Positions 50,590 through 59,573 of a stretch of DNA of 64,000 nucleotides are shown piece by piece (the first letter of the stretch is position 1; every line of letters begins with the position of its first letter). Source of the stretch: Clostridiales bacterium (lineage in GTDB: Bacteria > Bacillota > Clostridia > Oscillospirales > Oscillospiraceae); NCBI GenBank assembly GCA_004557075.1, contig SFEX01000008.1:124001-188000 (forward strand), written 5' to 3'. A model generated the notes under the pieces. The model saw only the letters and a program-made list of their open reading frames with translations, did no database searches and was not told the DNA's origin. The position numbers and the translations under genes were made by a program.

Positions 50590-51813
50590 TCAGCCGCCGA
50601 ATACGGAGAGCAGGAAGCCTGCCGCTATTGCGGAGCCGATAACGCCTGCAACGTTGGGACCCATCGCGTGCATGAGCAGGAAGTTTGTCTTGTTGTACTT
50701 CTTGCCGACGTCCTGAGAAACGCGTGCGGCCATGGGAACGGCGGAAACGCCTGCCGAGCCGATGAGAGGATTGATCTTCTTGCCGGAGGCGTAGTACATG
50801 ACAACGCCGCCGAGCAGACCGCCGATGGTCGATATTGCAAAGGCACACAGACCGAGGACGATAATCTTGAGCGTATTTCCGTTGAGGAAGTTCTGCGCTA
50901 CCATCGTCGCGCCGACGGAGGTGGCGAGGAAGATGGTGACTATGTTCATCAGCGCGTTCTGAGCGGTGTCGGAGAGACGGTCTGTCACGCCGCATTCACG
51001 GAACAGGTTGCCGAGCATGAGGCAGCCGACGAGGGGAGCGGTGGAGGGCAGAAGCAGGATAACAAAGGTCGCAACGACTATCGGGAAGATTATCTTCTCG
51101 GTCTTGGAGACCTCGCGCGCCTGCTCCATCTTGACCTTGCGCATCTCTTCCGTGGTGCACAGCTTCATGAGCGGGGGCTGGATGAGCGGTATGAGCGCCA
51201 TGTACGAATACGCGGCTATCGCGATCGGGCCGAGCAAATTCGGCGCAAGCTTTGTCGTCAGGAATATTGCCGTGGGGCCGTCGGCGCCGCCGATGATACC
51301 GATGGAGGCTGCCTCAGGACCGGAGAAGCCGAGGAGGATCGCGCCGAAGAAGGCGACGAACACGCCGAGCTGAGCCGCGGCACCGAGCAGAAGGCTCTTG
51401 GGATTGGCCAGCAGGGGGCCGAAGTCGGTCATCGCGCCGACGCCGAGGAAGATCAGCGAGGGGTAGATACCGGCCTTGACGCCTATGTAGAAGAAGTCAA
51501 GCAGACCGGCGTTTGACATTATATGCCCGTAGCTGTGATAATACGGGCTTGCCTCGTCCAGAAACGCCTCCCACAGCTCGGGGTGGTAGAGCGCGTTCTC
51601 GCCCATGCCGGTGAAGTAGCTCAGGTTTGTGAGCAGACAGCCGAAGGCGATGCCGACGAGCAGCAGCGGCTCAAACTTCTTGACTATGCCCAAGTACAGC
51701 AGTACAAAGGCGAAAAGTATCATAACGAGGTTTTTCCAGCCGCCGTCCGCGATAATAAAGGAGGCAAAGCCGGATTCGGTCGCCAGCTTTTGGAGTGTAT
51801 CCAGAATGTTCAT
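50590..51813 (-). CDS. oadB: Sodium-translocating decarboxylase beta subunit
   Basis: A 407-residue, highly hydrophobic protein. It carries the family motif GGADGPTAIFLTTKLAPNLL near 175, with the Asp used for Na+ coupling, and the GKKINPLIGSAGVSAVPMAA region near 350. The beta subunit decarboxylates carboxybiotin in the membrane and pumps two Na+ out. It is the last gene of a four-gene operon with the carrier, gamma and alpha subunits. Confidence 0.96.
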   Translation of the reverse strand: MNILDTLQKLATESGFASFIIADGGWKNLVMILFAFVLLYLGIVKKFEPLLLVGIAFGCLLTNLSYFTGMGENALYHPELWEAFLDEASPYYHSYGHIMSNAGLLDFFYIGVKAGIYPSLIFLGVGAMTDFGPLLANPKSLLLGAAAQLGVFVAFFGAILLGFSGPEAASIGIIGGADGPTAIFLTTKLAPNLLGPIAIAAYSYMALIPLIQPPLMKLCTTEEMRKVKMEQAREVSKTEKIIFPIVVATFVILLLPSTAPLVGCLMLGNLFRECGVTDRLSDTAQNALMNIVTIFLATSVGATMVAQNFLNGNTLKIIVLGLCAFAISTIGGLLGGVVMYYASGKKINPLIGSAGVSAVPMAARVSQDVGKKYNKTNFLLMHAMGPNVAGVIGSAIAAGFLLSVFGG

Positions 51814-51824
51814 CTGTTACCTCC

Positions 51825-52226
51825 TTATGCGATAACTACCAGAGGCGCACCGGTCTCGACAACTGCGCCCTTTGCCGTTACTATCTGAGCGACGGTGCCG
51901 GACTTGGTCGCAACGACTTCGTTTTCCATCTTCATTGCCTCGAGGACAAGAAGAACATCGCCCTCTGCCACCTGCTGACCCTGCGAGACGTTTATCTTGA
52001 GAATGTTGCCGGGCATGGGGCTTTTGACGACCTCGCCTGCGGCAAGGGCAGCGCCTGCGGGAGCGGCGGCGGGAGCTGCGGGAGCTGCCGCTGCAACGGG
52101 AGCGGCTGCAACAACGGGCGCGGGGGCGGCGGGAGCATAGGCCTCGTACTCGTCAATGAGCATGGCCTCGCCGGCTTCGACCTCGACCTCGTACGTTCTG
52201 TTATTTAAAGTTACCTTATACTTCAT
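51825..52226 (-). CDS. Biotin carboxyl carrier protein of the decarboxylase
   Basis: A 133-residue protein. A short N-terminal strand region leads into an Ala/Pro-rich flexible linker (about 30-60) and a biotinyl domain with VLEAMKMENEVVA, the Lys of MKM being the biotin site. It shuttles CO2 from the alpha to the beta subunit. It overlaps the gamma gene by 11 bp. Confidence 0.95.
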   Translation of the reverse strand: MKYKVTLNNRTYEVEVEAGEAMLIDEYEAYAPAAPAPVVAAAPVAAAAPAAPAAAPAGAALAAGEVVKSPMPGNILKINVSQGQQVAEGDVLLVLEAMKMENEVVATKSGTVAQIVTAKGAVVETGAPLVVIA

Positions 52227-52566
52227 CTTCCTTGACCTCCTTGATGGAAATAAAGCGGAGTTCGTTTATGGGCTTGCCGAGGGTGTCGGCAACTATCGCC
52301 ATTATCATGGCGGCGTCCTTGGGATCGGTGTCATAGAGCTTCAGCTCACCGGCAGAGCCCGGCGCGGGGGGAGCAGCGGGCGCGGGAGCGGCAGGAGCGG
52401 CGGCGGCGGGGGTCTCGACTACTGCCTTGTTCTTGCTGCCGACCATGATCTTTCCCATTATCATGACGACGCACATGAGCAGAACAAGCCCGAAGAATAC
52501 GACCAGATATCCGGTCAGAGCCGTCACAGCTGCGTCGCCTAAGGAAATATTAATAAGATCGTTCAT
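52216..52566 (-). CDS. Sodium pump decarboxylase gamma-type subunit (OadG family)
   Basis: A 116-residue protein with one N-terminal membrane segment (about 14-40, LTGYLVVFFGLVLLMCVVMI), an Ala/Pro linker and a short C-terminal soluble domain (ELKLYDTDPKDAAMIMAIVA). This is the OadG/MmdD layout that links the cytoplasmic alpha subunit with the membrane beta subunit. Confidence 0.9.
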   Translation of the reverse strand: MNDLINISLGDAAVTALTGYLVVFFGLVLLMCVVMIMGKIMVGSKNKAVVETPAAAAPAAPAPAAPPAPGSAGELKLYDTDPKDAAMIMAIVADTLGKPINELRFISIKEVKEDEV

Positions 52567-52579
52567 CGCTCAGACCTCC

Positions 52580-53962
52580 TCAGGCTTCGGTGATGGTGTA
52601 GCGCACGACCTTTTCCTCGGCCTCGCGGCGCTTCTCGAAGAAATTCTCCGCGACCTGGGGGAAGGCGATGTAGCTGAGCACATCCTCCTCGCAGCGGGCG
52701 GTATCGCCTAAGTGCTCGGCGGCCTTTTCGTATACGTCGGTGGGCAGGGTGTCGGCATAGCGGCCCTCTATCGGCTTCTCGCCATTGAGGATCTTTGCGC
52801 GTATCTCGGGGTCGATGGGAGCGGGAGTTCTGCCGTATTCGCCGCGGCAGTACGCCTTTATCTCGGCGCCGACGTTCTTATAGCGCTCACCTGCAAGAAC
52901 GTTCTGCACCGCCTGGGAGCCGACAAGCTGGCTGGTGGGGGTGACAAGGGGAGGATAGCCCATGTCCTTGCGGACTCGGGGAGTCTCGATAAGGGCGTCC
53001 TCAAACTTATCCAGCGCGTTCATCATCTTGAGCTGGCTGAGCAGGTTCGAGAGCATGCCGCCGGGGATCTGATAGGTGAGGCACTGGGTATCGGTGGACA
53101 TGGAGATGGGGTTGAGCGTGCCGTCGGCAAGGTAATCGTTGCGGATGGGCTTGAAGTAATTTGCCATCTCGATGAGTATTTTCTCGTTCAGCTCGACGTC
53201 GTAGCCAAGCTCCTTGAGAGTGTAGAACAGGGTCTCCGTCGCGGGCTGAGAGGTGCCGCCGGAGAAGGGGGATATCGCGGTGTCGATAACATCGGCGCCG
53301 GCCTCGATGGCCTTGAGATAGGTCATGAAGGCAAGACCCGTCGTGCAGTGGGTATGGACAACTACGGGAAGATCGACCGCGTCCTTGATGCCGGAGACGA
53401 GATCGTATGCGCTCTGCGGGGTCATGATACCGGCCATGTCCTTGATGCAGATGGAGGCAACGCCCATTTCCTTGAGCTCCTTGACCATCTCAACGTATTT
53501 TGCGATGGTGTGGACGGGGCTTGTGGTGTAAGAAATGGTGCCGGATGCCATAGCGCCCTGCTTGACGGTCTCCTCGATGGCGACCTTGAGGTTGTCGGTA
53601 TCGTTCAGAGCGTCAAAAATGCGGATGATGTCTATGCCGTTTTTGACCGAGCAGCGGACAAAGCGGCGCACCGCATCGTCGGGATAGTGCTTGTAGCCGA
53701 GAATGTTCTGGCCGCGAAGCAGCATCTGGAGCTTGGTGTTAGGCATTTTCGCGCGAATCTTGCGGAGGCGTTCCCAGGGATCCTCATTCAGGAAGCGCAG
53801 GCAGACGTCAAAGGTAGCGCCGCCCCAGCACTCCACAGAGTAGAAACCCGCCTGATCCATCTTCTCAAGGATGGGTTCAAACTTGTCATAGGGAAGCCTG
53901 GTCGCTATCAGTGACTGGTTCGCGTCACGAAGCACGGTTTCTGTAAACTGAACTTTCTTCAT
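52580..53962 (-). CDS. oadA: Oxaloacetate decarboxylase alpha subunit (carboxyltransferase)
   Basis: A 460-residue protein with the carboxyltransferase TIM barrel of OadA/pyruvate carboxylase: TVLRDANQSLIATR near 10, LLRGQNILGYKHYPDD near 83, and the metal-binding VVHTHCTTGLAF near 207. It lacks a fused biotin domain, which is encoded separately by the third gene of the operon. It moves CO2 from oxaloacetate (or a related acid) to biotin. A GGGAGG site precedes the ATG. Confidence 0.94.
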   Translation of the reverse strand: MKKVQFTETVLRDANQSLIATRLPYDKFEPILEKMDQAGFYSVECWGGATFDVCLRFLNEDPWERLRKIRAKMPNTKLQMLLRGQNILGYKHYPDDAVRRFVRCSVKNGIDIIRIFDALNDTDNLKVAIEETVKQGAMASGTISYTTSPVHTIAKYVEMVKELKEMGVASICIKDMAGIMTPQSAYDLVSGIKDAVDLPVVVHTHCTTGLAFMTYLKAIEAGADVIDTAISPFSGGTSQPATETLFYTLKELGYDVELNEKILIEMANYFKPIRNDYLADGTLNPISMSTDTQCLTYQIPGGMLSNLLSQLKMMNALDKFEDALIETPRVRKDMGYPPLVTPTSQLVGSQAVQNVLAGERYKNVGAEIKAYCRGEYGRTPAPIDPEIRAKILNGEKPIEGRYADTLPTDVYEKAAEHLGDTARCEEDVLSYIAFPQVAENFFEKRREAEEKVVRYTITEA

Positions 53963-53981
53963 TTTTTCCTCCCATGGTTAA

Positions 53982-54026
53982 GCATTAAAGAGTTGAACAT
54001 CCGGCAGAGGCTCAACTTTTCGATGC
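53982..54026 (-). promoter_or_regulatory. Inverted repeat in the oad leader
   Basis: GCATTAAAGAGTTGA pairs (with mismatches) with TCAACTTTTCGATGC across a 15-base loop, 20 bp upstream of oadA. A TATACT -10-like box lies further upstream on the minus strand. It may be a leader hairpin or regulator site. Confidence 0.4.
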
Positions 54027-54164
54027 TTAAAATTAATTCACAAATGCAGTATAACATAAAATTCAGTAAATTCCACAAAATTCAGATAATTTTCATTGTC
54101 TAAATCTTCACTTTGTCCTGAGAAACGTGAATAATTACACAAATTGCGCTGTTATGACAAAAAA

Positions 54165-54188
54165 CAGGAGTCCCGCAAGAGACTCCTG
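54165..54188 (-). terminator. Terminator of the PBP1A unit
   Basis: CAGGAGTC/GACTCCTG stem, 8-base loop; on the minus strand followed by TTTTTTGTC, just after the stop at 54215. Confidence 0.85.
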
Positions 54189-54214
54189 CCTTTATTGCAT
54201 TGAATAATTGAGCT

Positions 54215-54499
54215 TTATTTGGACGCAAGTGCTCTGTCAAGCCACACGCTGGCAACGTCCATGGCTGCCCAGAAACCGTCCTTATCGCTCTTTTTGACTA
54301 TGCGGTCGCGGGATTTGACGTTGGGATCGGTAAGCTGAAGCTGAACGGATACCTTAGTCGCAACGTCGAGATCCTTGACCTTCTTAGTCTCCATTATCTG
54401 AAGCATGATAATGTACTTGTCGGCCATGCTGCCGTAGTAGACTATATTCCCTGCGCGCTGCAGGGGATGACCTTTGTATTCAAGGGGTTTGTTAGCCAA
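54215..54499 (-). CDS. Conserved small protein of unknown function, 94 aa
   Basis: Starts at TTG 54499, 8 bases after GGAGG and 12 bp downstream of the PBP1A stop. The protein is basic and compact, with GNIVYYGSMADKYIIMLQIM and VSVQLQLTDPNVKSRDRIVK strands. I recall similar short proteins behind PBP genes in Oscillospirales but no function. It ends with its own terminator. Confidence 0.75.
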   Translation of the reverse strand: MANKPLEYKGHPLQRAGNIVYYGSMADKYIIMLQIMETKKVKDLDVATKVSVQLQLTDPNVKSRDRIVKKSDKDGFWAAMDVASVWLDRALASK

Positions 54500-54511
54500 A
54501 ATAATTCCTCC

Positions 54512-56665
54512 TTAATTGCGGGTGATGAAGTCAAGTAAGCCGCCTCGCTGTGACTGCTCCTGCTCCTGATCCTGATTCTTCTTTTCCTCTTCCTCCTGCT
54601 TGCGCTTTTCCTCTTCTTCCTCCTGGCGCTTCTTCTCCTCGCGCTCTTCCTCGGATAGGCTCTGTTCCTCAAGCTCTTCCTGCGAGCCGAAGATGCCCGT
54701 CGCGCCTCCGCCATAGGAGATGTTAAACTCCTTGCGCTCGAGATCCTGATGGATAGATTCCATTACCCTCTGCCAGATCTGAGTCGCGGGGTTGCCGGAG
54801 AAGGACATATACTCCGGAGTGTCAAAGCCGGTCCAGACAGCGCAGGTATAGTACGGTGTGTAGCCGCAGAACCAGCGGTCGCGGTTGCCGGTGGTGGTGC
54901 CGGTCTTGCCCGCAACAGGCATATTGCTCAGCTTAGACTCGTAGCCGGTGCCGTAGGTGGCGGCGTTCTGGAGCATATATGTCATTGTGCGTGCGGTGTT
55001 CTGAGAAAACGCAGTCTGAGTCTTGGGCTGATTATCGAGAATGACCTTGCCTTCGCGGTCTTTTACCATTGAGTAGCTTCTCGCGTAGGTGAGGGTGCCG
55101 TCGTTGGCAAGAGCGGTGTACGCCTGCGCCATCTCGCGCACAGTGATGCCGTAGTGAGGCTCGCCGAGAGCCAGCGCCGCGTAGTCGGCGTCCTCATCAA
55201 TGAGGCTCACAATGCCGAGGCGATTTGTCAGGAAGTCATAGGATGCCGAGGGCGTCAGCTTATCCATGATCTGAGCCGACACGGTATTCTTGGACTTTTG
55301 CAGTGCGGTCATAATGCTTATGATGCCGTCGTAGGTATCGGGTGAGTTTTTCGGATACCATGAGGTATGCGAGAGCTTAACATGCTCACCGTCGGCATCG
55401 AGAACGAGCGTTGACGGGGATATCAGCCCGTATTCGATCGCGGGGCCGTAGACCGCGATGGGCTTTATCGACGATCCGGGGGGCCTTGTGGTCTTGGTGG
55501 CTCTGTTCAGACCGAAGCTGATGGTCTTCTCGCCCGTGCCGCCGCAGAGCGCCTTTATCTCTCCCGTGTACTGGTCGATGATAACGACGGCGCTTTGAAG
55601 CTGGGCGTCGGTGCCGTTGCGGGGCTTGGGAAGATTGTCAAGATCGGTGTATATCGCATCGACCTTTGCCTGCATATCCATGTCGATGCAGGCGTAGATC
55701 TCGTAGCCCGCGTTATAGACGAGGCGGCGGGCGGCTTCCTTGCTGATGCCCTTGGCCTCGGCCAGATCGTCTATGACGTCGGCGATGACGACCTCTTCAT
55801 AGTAGGTGTAGGGGGTTGCGCCGGACGGCTCGTTCTCGCCGCGCACGAAGTCAAGCTCCTCAGCCACGGCCTCCTCATACTCTGCCTTGCTGAGGTAGCC
55901 CTGCTTATACATCTCGTGCAGGACATCCTCCTGACGCTCCTTGTTATTCTCAACGCTGTAGAAGGGGTCATAGTAGGTCGGCAGGTTCGTTATGCCGACG
56001 ATTGAGGCAGCCTCGGCTACGGAAAGATCCTTGGCGTCCTTGCCGAAATAGGTGCGCGCGGCTGTCTGGACGCCGTAGCAGCCCTCGCCGAAGTACACTG
56101 CGTTGAGATAATACTCAAGGATCTGATCCTTGTCGTTGTATTTCTTCTCAAAGTCCAGCGCCTGAAATATCTCAAGCAGCTTGCGCTGCACCGTGATATC
56201 GTCCTGCTGGGTGAGGTTTTTTATAAGCTGCTGAGTTATGGTCGAGCCGCCGAAAGTAGAGCCGCCGGTGAACATATTTAGCGCGGCGTGAGCCGTGCGG
56301 AACCAGTCGACGCCATGGTGCTTGTAAAACCTCTTGTCCTCAATGGCAACGAGCGCGTCCTTCATGTGCTGCGGTATCTCGTCCCCGTCGATCCAGATTC
56401 GATCCTCCGAATCGTAGAAGGTCGAAAGCTCCTGCCACTGCCCGCTTTGATCCTGATAGTAGATGGTGCTCGACTGGTTGAGCGTGAAGTCGTTCAGATC
56501 CAGATCAAGACCCGGGGTGATACAGGTTTTGACATAGAATGCAAAGATGCATAAAAACAGCATAGCCGTTACAACGCAGATGAGAAAAATAGTACCGATG
56601 ACCCTCATGACCCGGCCAAATCTGCCGCCGTGCGATTCGGAGTTATTCTCCTTTGCAATATCCAT
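54512..56665 (-). CDS. Class A penicillin-binding protein (PBP1A)
   Basis: 718 residues from ATG 56665, 9 bases after AGGAGG; a GTG at 56671 is an alternative. One membrane anchor (about 22-46), a GT51 glycosyltransferase with EDKRFYKHHGVDW and GGSTITQQLIKNLT near 88-140, then a transpeptidase with the active Ser in PGSSIKPI, SKN in LQKSKNTVSAQ and AGKTGTT. A Glu/Lys/Gln-rich tail covers the last ~55 residues. It polymerises and cross-links peptidoglycan. Confidence 0.95.
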   Translation of the reverse strand: MDIAKENNSESHGGRFGRVMRVIGTIFLICVVTAMLFLCIFAFYVKTCITPGLDLDLNDFTLNQSSTIYYQDQSGQWQELSTFYDSEDRIWIDGDEIPQHMKDALVAIEDKRFYKHHGVDWFRTAHAALNMFTGGSTFGGSTITQQLIKNLTQQDDITVQRKLLEIFQALDFEKKYNDKDQILEYYLNAVYFGEGCYGVQTAARTYFGKDAKDLSVAEAASIVGITNLPTYYDPFYSVENNKERQEDVLHEMYKQGYLSKAEYEEAVAEELDFVRGENEPSGATPYTYYEEVVIADVIDDLAEAKGISKEAARRLVYNAGYEIYACIDMDMQAKVDAIYTDLDNLPKPRNGTDAQLQSAVVIIDQYTGEIKALCGGTGEKTISFGLNRATKTTRPPGSSIKPIAVYGPAIEYGLISPSTLVLDADGEHVKLSHTSWYPKNSPDTYDGIISIMTALQKSKNTVSAQIMDKLTPSASYDFLTNRLGIVSLIDEDADYAALALGEPHYGITVREMAQAYTALANDGTLTYARSYSMVKDREGKVILDNQPKTQTAFSQNTARTMTYMLQNAATYGTGYESKLSNMPVAGKTGTTTGNRDRWFCGYTPYYTCAVWTGFDTPEYMSFSGNPATQIWQRVMESIHQDLERKEFNISYGGGATGIFGSQEELEEQSLSEEEREEKKRQEEEEEKRKQEEEEKKNQDQEQEQSQRGGLLDFITRN

Positions 56666-56868
56666 ATCCACACACCTCCTTTGTCGCTATGTGTGTCAAA
56701 AAATGAAATATCAAATATTATGTAATGGGCATAATAATCTAATTTTATTCTGAATGATTATTATAACACGTTATGTCAAGCATGGGTGTATAAATTGTAA
56801 AAATTTTTTCGGCGTGTACTTGTTTTGCCGAAATAGGGGAATAATAATCCGAAAGGAGCGTGAATAGC

Positions 56869-57201
56869 GTGAAAAAATCACTTAAAATACTGCTGCTGGG
56901 CTGCCTTGTCGTAACGGCTGCCGCCATGAGTGCCGCCGCTGTCAAAAGTATAAGCGCAGAGCCGGCAAATAATACCCCCACGGTAAAAGCGGAGTATACG
57001 CCGACGCAGGAGGGGGAGTATTGCCTGCGCGACTGGCAGGGCTATGTCGCGGTGTTCCATGGCGGCGACGATACGCCGACGCAGGTTACGGATATTGAGA
57101 CGGCGACCCTCAACAATGTAGACCGTGAAAAGCTGCGAGAGGGCATACCCGCCTCTGGAAAAGCCGAGCTGTTATCGCTTCTGGAGGATTTTAGTTCGTA
57201 A
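56869..57201 (+). CDS. BofC C-terminal-like exported protein
   Basis: GTG 56869 is chosen because AAGGAG lies 10 bases upstream (GTG 56860 is too close). The 110-residue product has an N-terminal signal/anchor (KILLLGCLVVTAAAMSAAAV) and an extracytoplasmic domain with YCLRDWQGYVAVFHG, then LNNVDREKLREGIPA and ELLSLLEDF. This resembles the BofC C-terminal domain of Firmicutes. In Bacillus BofC regulates SpoIVB signalling; a sporulation role here is only inferred. Confidence 0.75.
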   Translation: MKKSLKILLLGCLVVTAAAMSAAAVKSISAEPANNTPTVKAEYTPTQEGEYCLRDWQGYVAVFHGGDDTPTQVTDIETATLNNVDREKLREGIPASGKAELLSLLEDFSS

Positions 57202-57318
57202 GCCGCCGGATGGGGTGTTAAGAAAATATACACAGCTTCGATTTTCCCATGCTTTACTTCTTGATTTATGGCTCCGTGTGGGTTAAAATAAATACACAAC
57301 GACACAGGAGGTAACAAA

Positions 57319-57600
57319 ATGAGCGAAGAATACGGCAACGATTTTGTAACTATAATAGATGATGACGGTAACGAATTTGAGCTGGAGCTGCTGGACACGA
57401 TCGACTACAACGGCGAGTCCTTCGCGGCCTTCCTGCCCACCGATATGGATGAGGACGACCCCGACTACGGTCTGATAATCCTCTCGGTCGTAAACGACGA
57501 AAACGGCGACGAGCTGTTCGAGTCCATTGACGACGACGATAAGCTCCAGCAGGTATACGAAATGTTCATGACCATATTTGAGGCAGAGGACGAGGAATAA
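57319..57600 (+). CDS. DUF1292 family protein
   Basis: A 93-residue, very acidic protein with the DUF1292 pattern: FVTIIDDDGNEFELELLDTI, a YGLIILSVVNDENGDELFES middle and a DDKLQQVYEMF end. The family (YrzB-like) is widespread in Firmicutes with unknown function. AGGAGGTAACAAA precedes the ATG. Confidence 0.9.
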   Translation: MSEEYGNDFVTIIDDDGNEFELELLDTIDYNGESFAAFLPTDMDEDDPDYGLIILSVVNDENGDELFESIDDDDKLQQVYEMFMTIFEAEDEE

Positions 57601-57665
57601 TATCCTAAAGACGAAAACCAAACGTATATGTTCCCGACCCTGCGAATACATTATATCATAGTAAA

Positions 57666-57869
57666 AAATTTTATTCCTGCCGTGTACGCGGTGTCATATT
57701 GACTTCAGGCCCATTAAACCCACATCTCTAATAAGGGATGCCGATTTGAATCTGCGGATTGCAGGCCTCCCGGCTATGCCGGACGTTGGAAGCAGCGAAA
57801 CAGAACTTAGGCGACCCACCTGCTCGTTTGTGCAGGTTATAATTGGGCCCCAACGGCACGGCGGGATCA
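57666..57869 (+). ncRNA. ssrS: 6S RNA
   Basis: The ends pair perfectly (CCTGCCGTG at 57676-57684 with CACGGCGGG at 57857-57865), enclosing ~190 nt. The 3' half carries GCGACCCACCTGC and GCAGGTTATAATTGG, the counterpart of the conserved 6S closing region, and a large central bubble is predicted. A TATCAT -10 box lies at 57654. 6S RNA mimics an open promoter and holds sigma-A RNA polymerase in stationary phase. The only ORF here (57746-57982) has no ribosome site. Confidence 0.82.
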
Positions 57870-57898
57870 CCCGACAGCTTCGGCTGTCGGGTTTTTTT
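57870..57898 (+). terminator. 6S RNA terminator
   Basis: Perfect 9-bp stem CCCGACAGC/GCTGTCGGG with a TTCG tetraloop and a TTTTTTT tail, immediately after the 6S closing stem. Confidence 0.95.
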
Positions 57899-57956
57899 AT
57901 ACCTTTTTTAACCGAACAAAGCGGTTTTGAGCAAAAAAACCGAAAAAATTATTTTT

Positions 57957-57978
57957 ACTTGTACGCAAACGTACAAGT
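57957..57978 (+). promoter_or_regulatory. Palindrome upstream of the second phage cluster
   Basis: Perfect 9-bp arms ACTTGTACG/CGTACAAGT with a CAAA centre, 38 bp before the first gene of the phage cluster. Its symmetry suggests a repressor operator or a short RNA hairpin. Confidence 0.45.
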
Positions 57979-58016
57979 TTAGCCTCGATGCAGCCTATGG
58001 TTGAGAGGTGAATGTT

Positions 58017-58334
58017 ATGAACAAGAAAAAATCCGCTTACGCGGATAAGCTTCTCGAAAAGCTCGCGGTATCATCGCCCAACGACGCCGTGAAGCTGCTT
58101 TATCTCGGCCGGGAGGATATGTCGGTTCTCGACGGGCTTGACCTTTCGATGCTCAGCGAAATAAAGCGCGGCCCCAAGGGGGAGGTCGAGCTGAAATTCG
58201 TCAATAAGCTTGCGGTCCTGCGCGAGCTTATAGAGCTGAACAACGCGCGCAGTGAGGGGGATGCGCGAAACGACGGATTTTATGCCGCTCTGGATAAATC
58301 CGCAAAACTGCTCGGAACGGAGACGGATGCTTGA
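58017..58334 (+). CDS. Small terminase-like protein
   Basis: ATG 58017 lies 6 bases after GAGAGGTG; the GTG 58008 overlaps it. About 105 residues. The segment EIKRGPKGEVELKFVNKLAV followed by LRELIELNN resembles the oligomerisation end of small terminases, and the gene precedes TerL with a four-base overlap. The usual N-terminal DNA-binding helix-turn-helix is shortened or divergent, so the call rests partly on position. Confidence 0.65.
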   Translation: MNKKKSAYADKLLEKLAVSSPNDAVKLLYLGREDMSVLDGLDLSMLSEIKRGPKGEVELKFVNKLAVLRELIELNNARSEGDARNDGFYAALDKSAKLLGTETDA

Positions 58335-59569
58335 AATTCGATTTTTTCTCCCGAACCCAGCTAAAGGCTCTCTCGTGGTGGAGCGACGCATCGCCTTACC
58401 GAGATATGGACGCCGTTATCTGCGACGGCGCCGTAAGAAGCGGTAAGACTCTGTGCCTCGGCATCTCCTTCGTCTGCTGGGCAATGCGGCGCTACGATAG
58501 CGAGCGCTTCGGCATCTGCGGCAAGGCAAAAACAAGCATAAGGCGAAACCTGATTGAGCCGCTCCTGCCGGTGCTGCGGGATATAGGCTTTGAGGTAAAC
58601 GACCTCGTGTCCAAGGGGCTTATCGAGATCGCCTATATGGGACGCCGCAACAGCTTCTATCTGTTCGGCGGCAAGGACGAAAGCTCGCAGTCGCTTATCC
58701 AGGGCGTAACCCTTGCGGGCGTGCTCATGGACGAGGTGGTGCTCATGCCACGCTCGTTTGTCGAGCAGGCCTGCGCGAGATGCTCGGTGACCGGCAGCAA
58801 GCTCTGGTTTAACTGTAATCCCGAAAGCCCGAACCACTGGTTTTACCTTGAGTGGATAAAAAAGGCGGAAGAACGACGTGCGCTGTATATCCACTTCTCG
58901 CTTGAGGATAACCCATCGCTGTCAAAGAGCATAATAGACCGCTATAAGCGCATGTACAGCGGCGACTTCTACCGGCGCTTCATTTTAGGAGAATGGGTGT
59001 TGCCGTCGGGTAGGGTGTACGATTTTTTCAACGAGAGTATGCTCTCGCCCGTGCCGGAAAGCTGCTGCGAATACATCGTCTCCTGCGACTACGGAACGAA
59101 AAACCCAAGCTCCTTCGGACTGTGGGGAAGAAGCGGCGATATATGGTACCGCCTGCGGGAGTATTACTACGACGCCCGCAGGGAGGGAGCGCAGAAAACC
59201 GACGGCGAGTATGTGGCAGACCTCATATCGCTGTGCGCGGGCGTTACGCCGAGCAGGGTGATAGTCGATCCCTCGGCGGCAAGCTTCATCGAAGCGCTCA
59301 CCAGAGCGGGATTTCGCCCCGAAAAGGCCGATAACGATGTTCTGCGCGGCATAAGGCTCACAGCCGAGCTTCTAAAAAGCGGCAGGATACGCATCTGCCG
59401 GGGCTGCGAGGACAGCCTGCGGGAGTTTTACGAGTACCGCTGGGACGACAGAGCCGACAGAGACGTACCGCTCAAGCAGTTTGACCACGCCATGGACGAT
59501 ATCCGGTATTTTGCCGTGGGCATTTCAAAATCCGCACAGCCGATAGGCGCTGTGTGGGTGGAAAGGTAG
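58331..59569 (+). CDS. Terminase large subunit
   Basis: A 412-residue protein starting at TTG in a TTGA overlap. The ATPase domain has ICDGAVRSGKTLCLGISF near 30-47 and Walker B GVLMDEVVLMP near 130. A LWFNCNPESPNHWFY coupling segment follows, then nuclease-domain CDYGTKNPSSFG near 250 and a final DHAMDDIRYFA. It would package DNA into the head encoded downstream. Confidence 0.93.
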   Translation: MKFDFFSRTQLKALSWWSDASPYRDMDAVICDGAVRSGKTLCLGISFVCWAMRRYDSERFGICGKAKTSIRRNLIEPLLPVLRDIGFEVNDLVSKGLIEIAYMGRRNSFYLFGGKDESSQSLIQGVTLAGVLMDEVVLMPRSFVEQACARCSVTGSKLWFNCNPESPNHWFYLEWIKKAEERRALYIHFSLEDNPSLSKSIIDRYKRMYSGDFYRRFILGEWVLPSGRVYDFFNESMLSPVPESCCEYIVSCDYGTKNPSSFGLWGRSGDIWYRLREYYYDARREGAQKTDGEYVADLISLCAGVTPSRVIVDPSAASFIEALTRAGFRPEKADNDVLRGIRLTAELLKSGRIRICRGCEDSLREFYEYRWDDRADRDVPLKQFDHAMDDIRYFAVGISKSAQPIGAVWVER

Positions 59570-59573
59570 GAAT

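Noticed and set aside
57746..57982. 78-aa ORF over the 6S RNA region
   Set aside because: It lies inside the paired 6S RNA and its terminator, has no ribosome site, and runs through the T-run.
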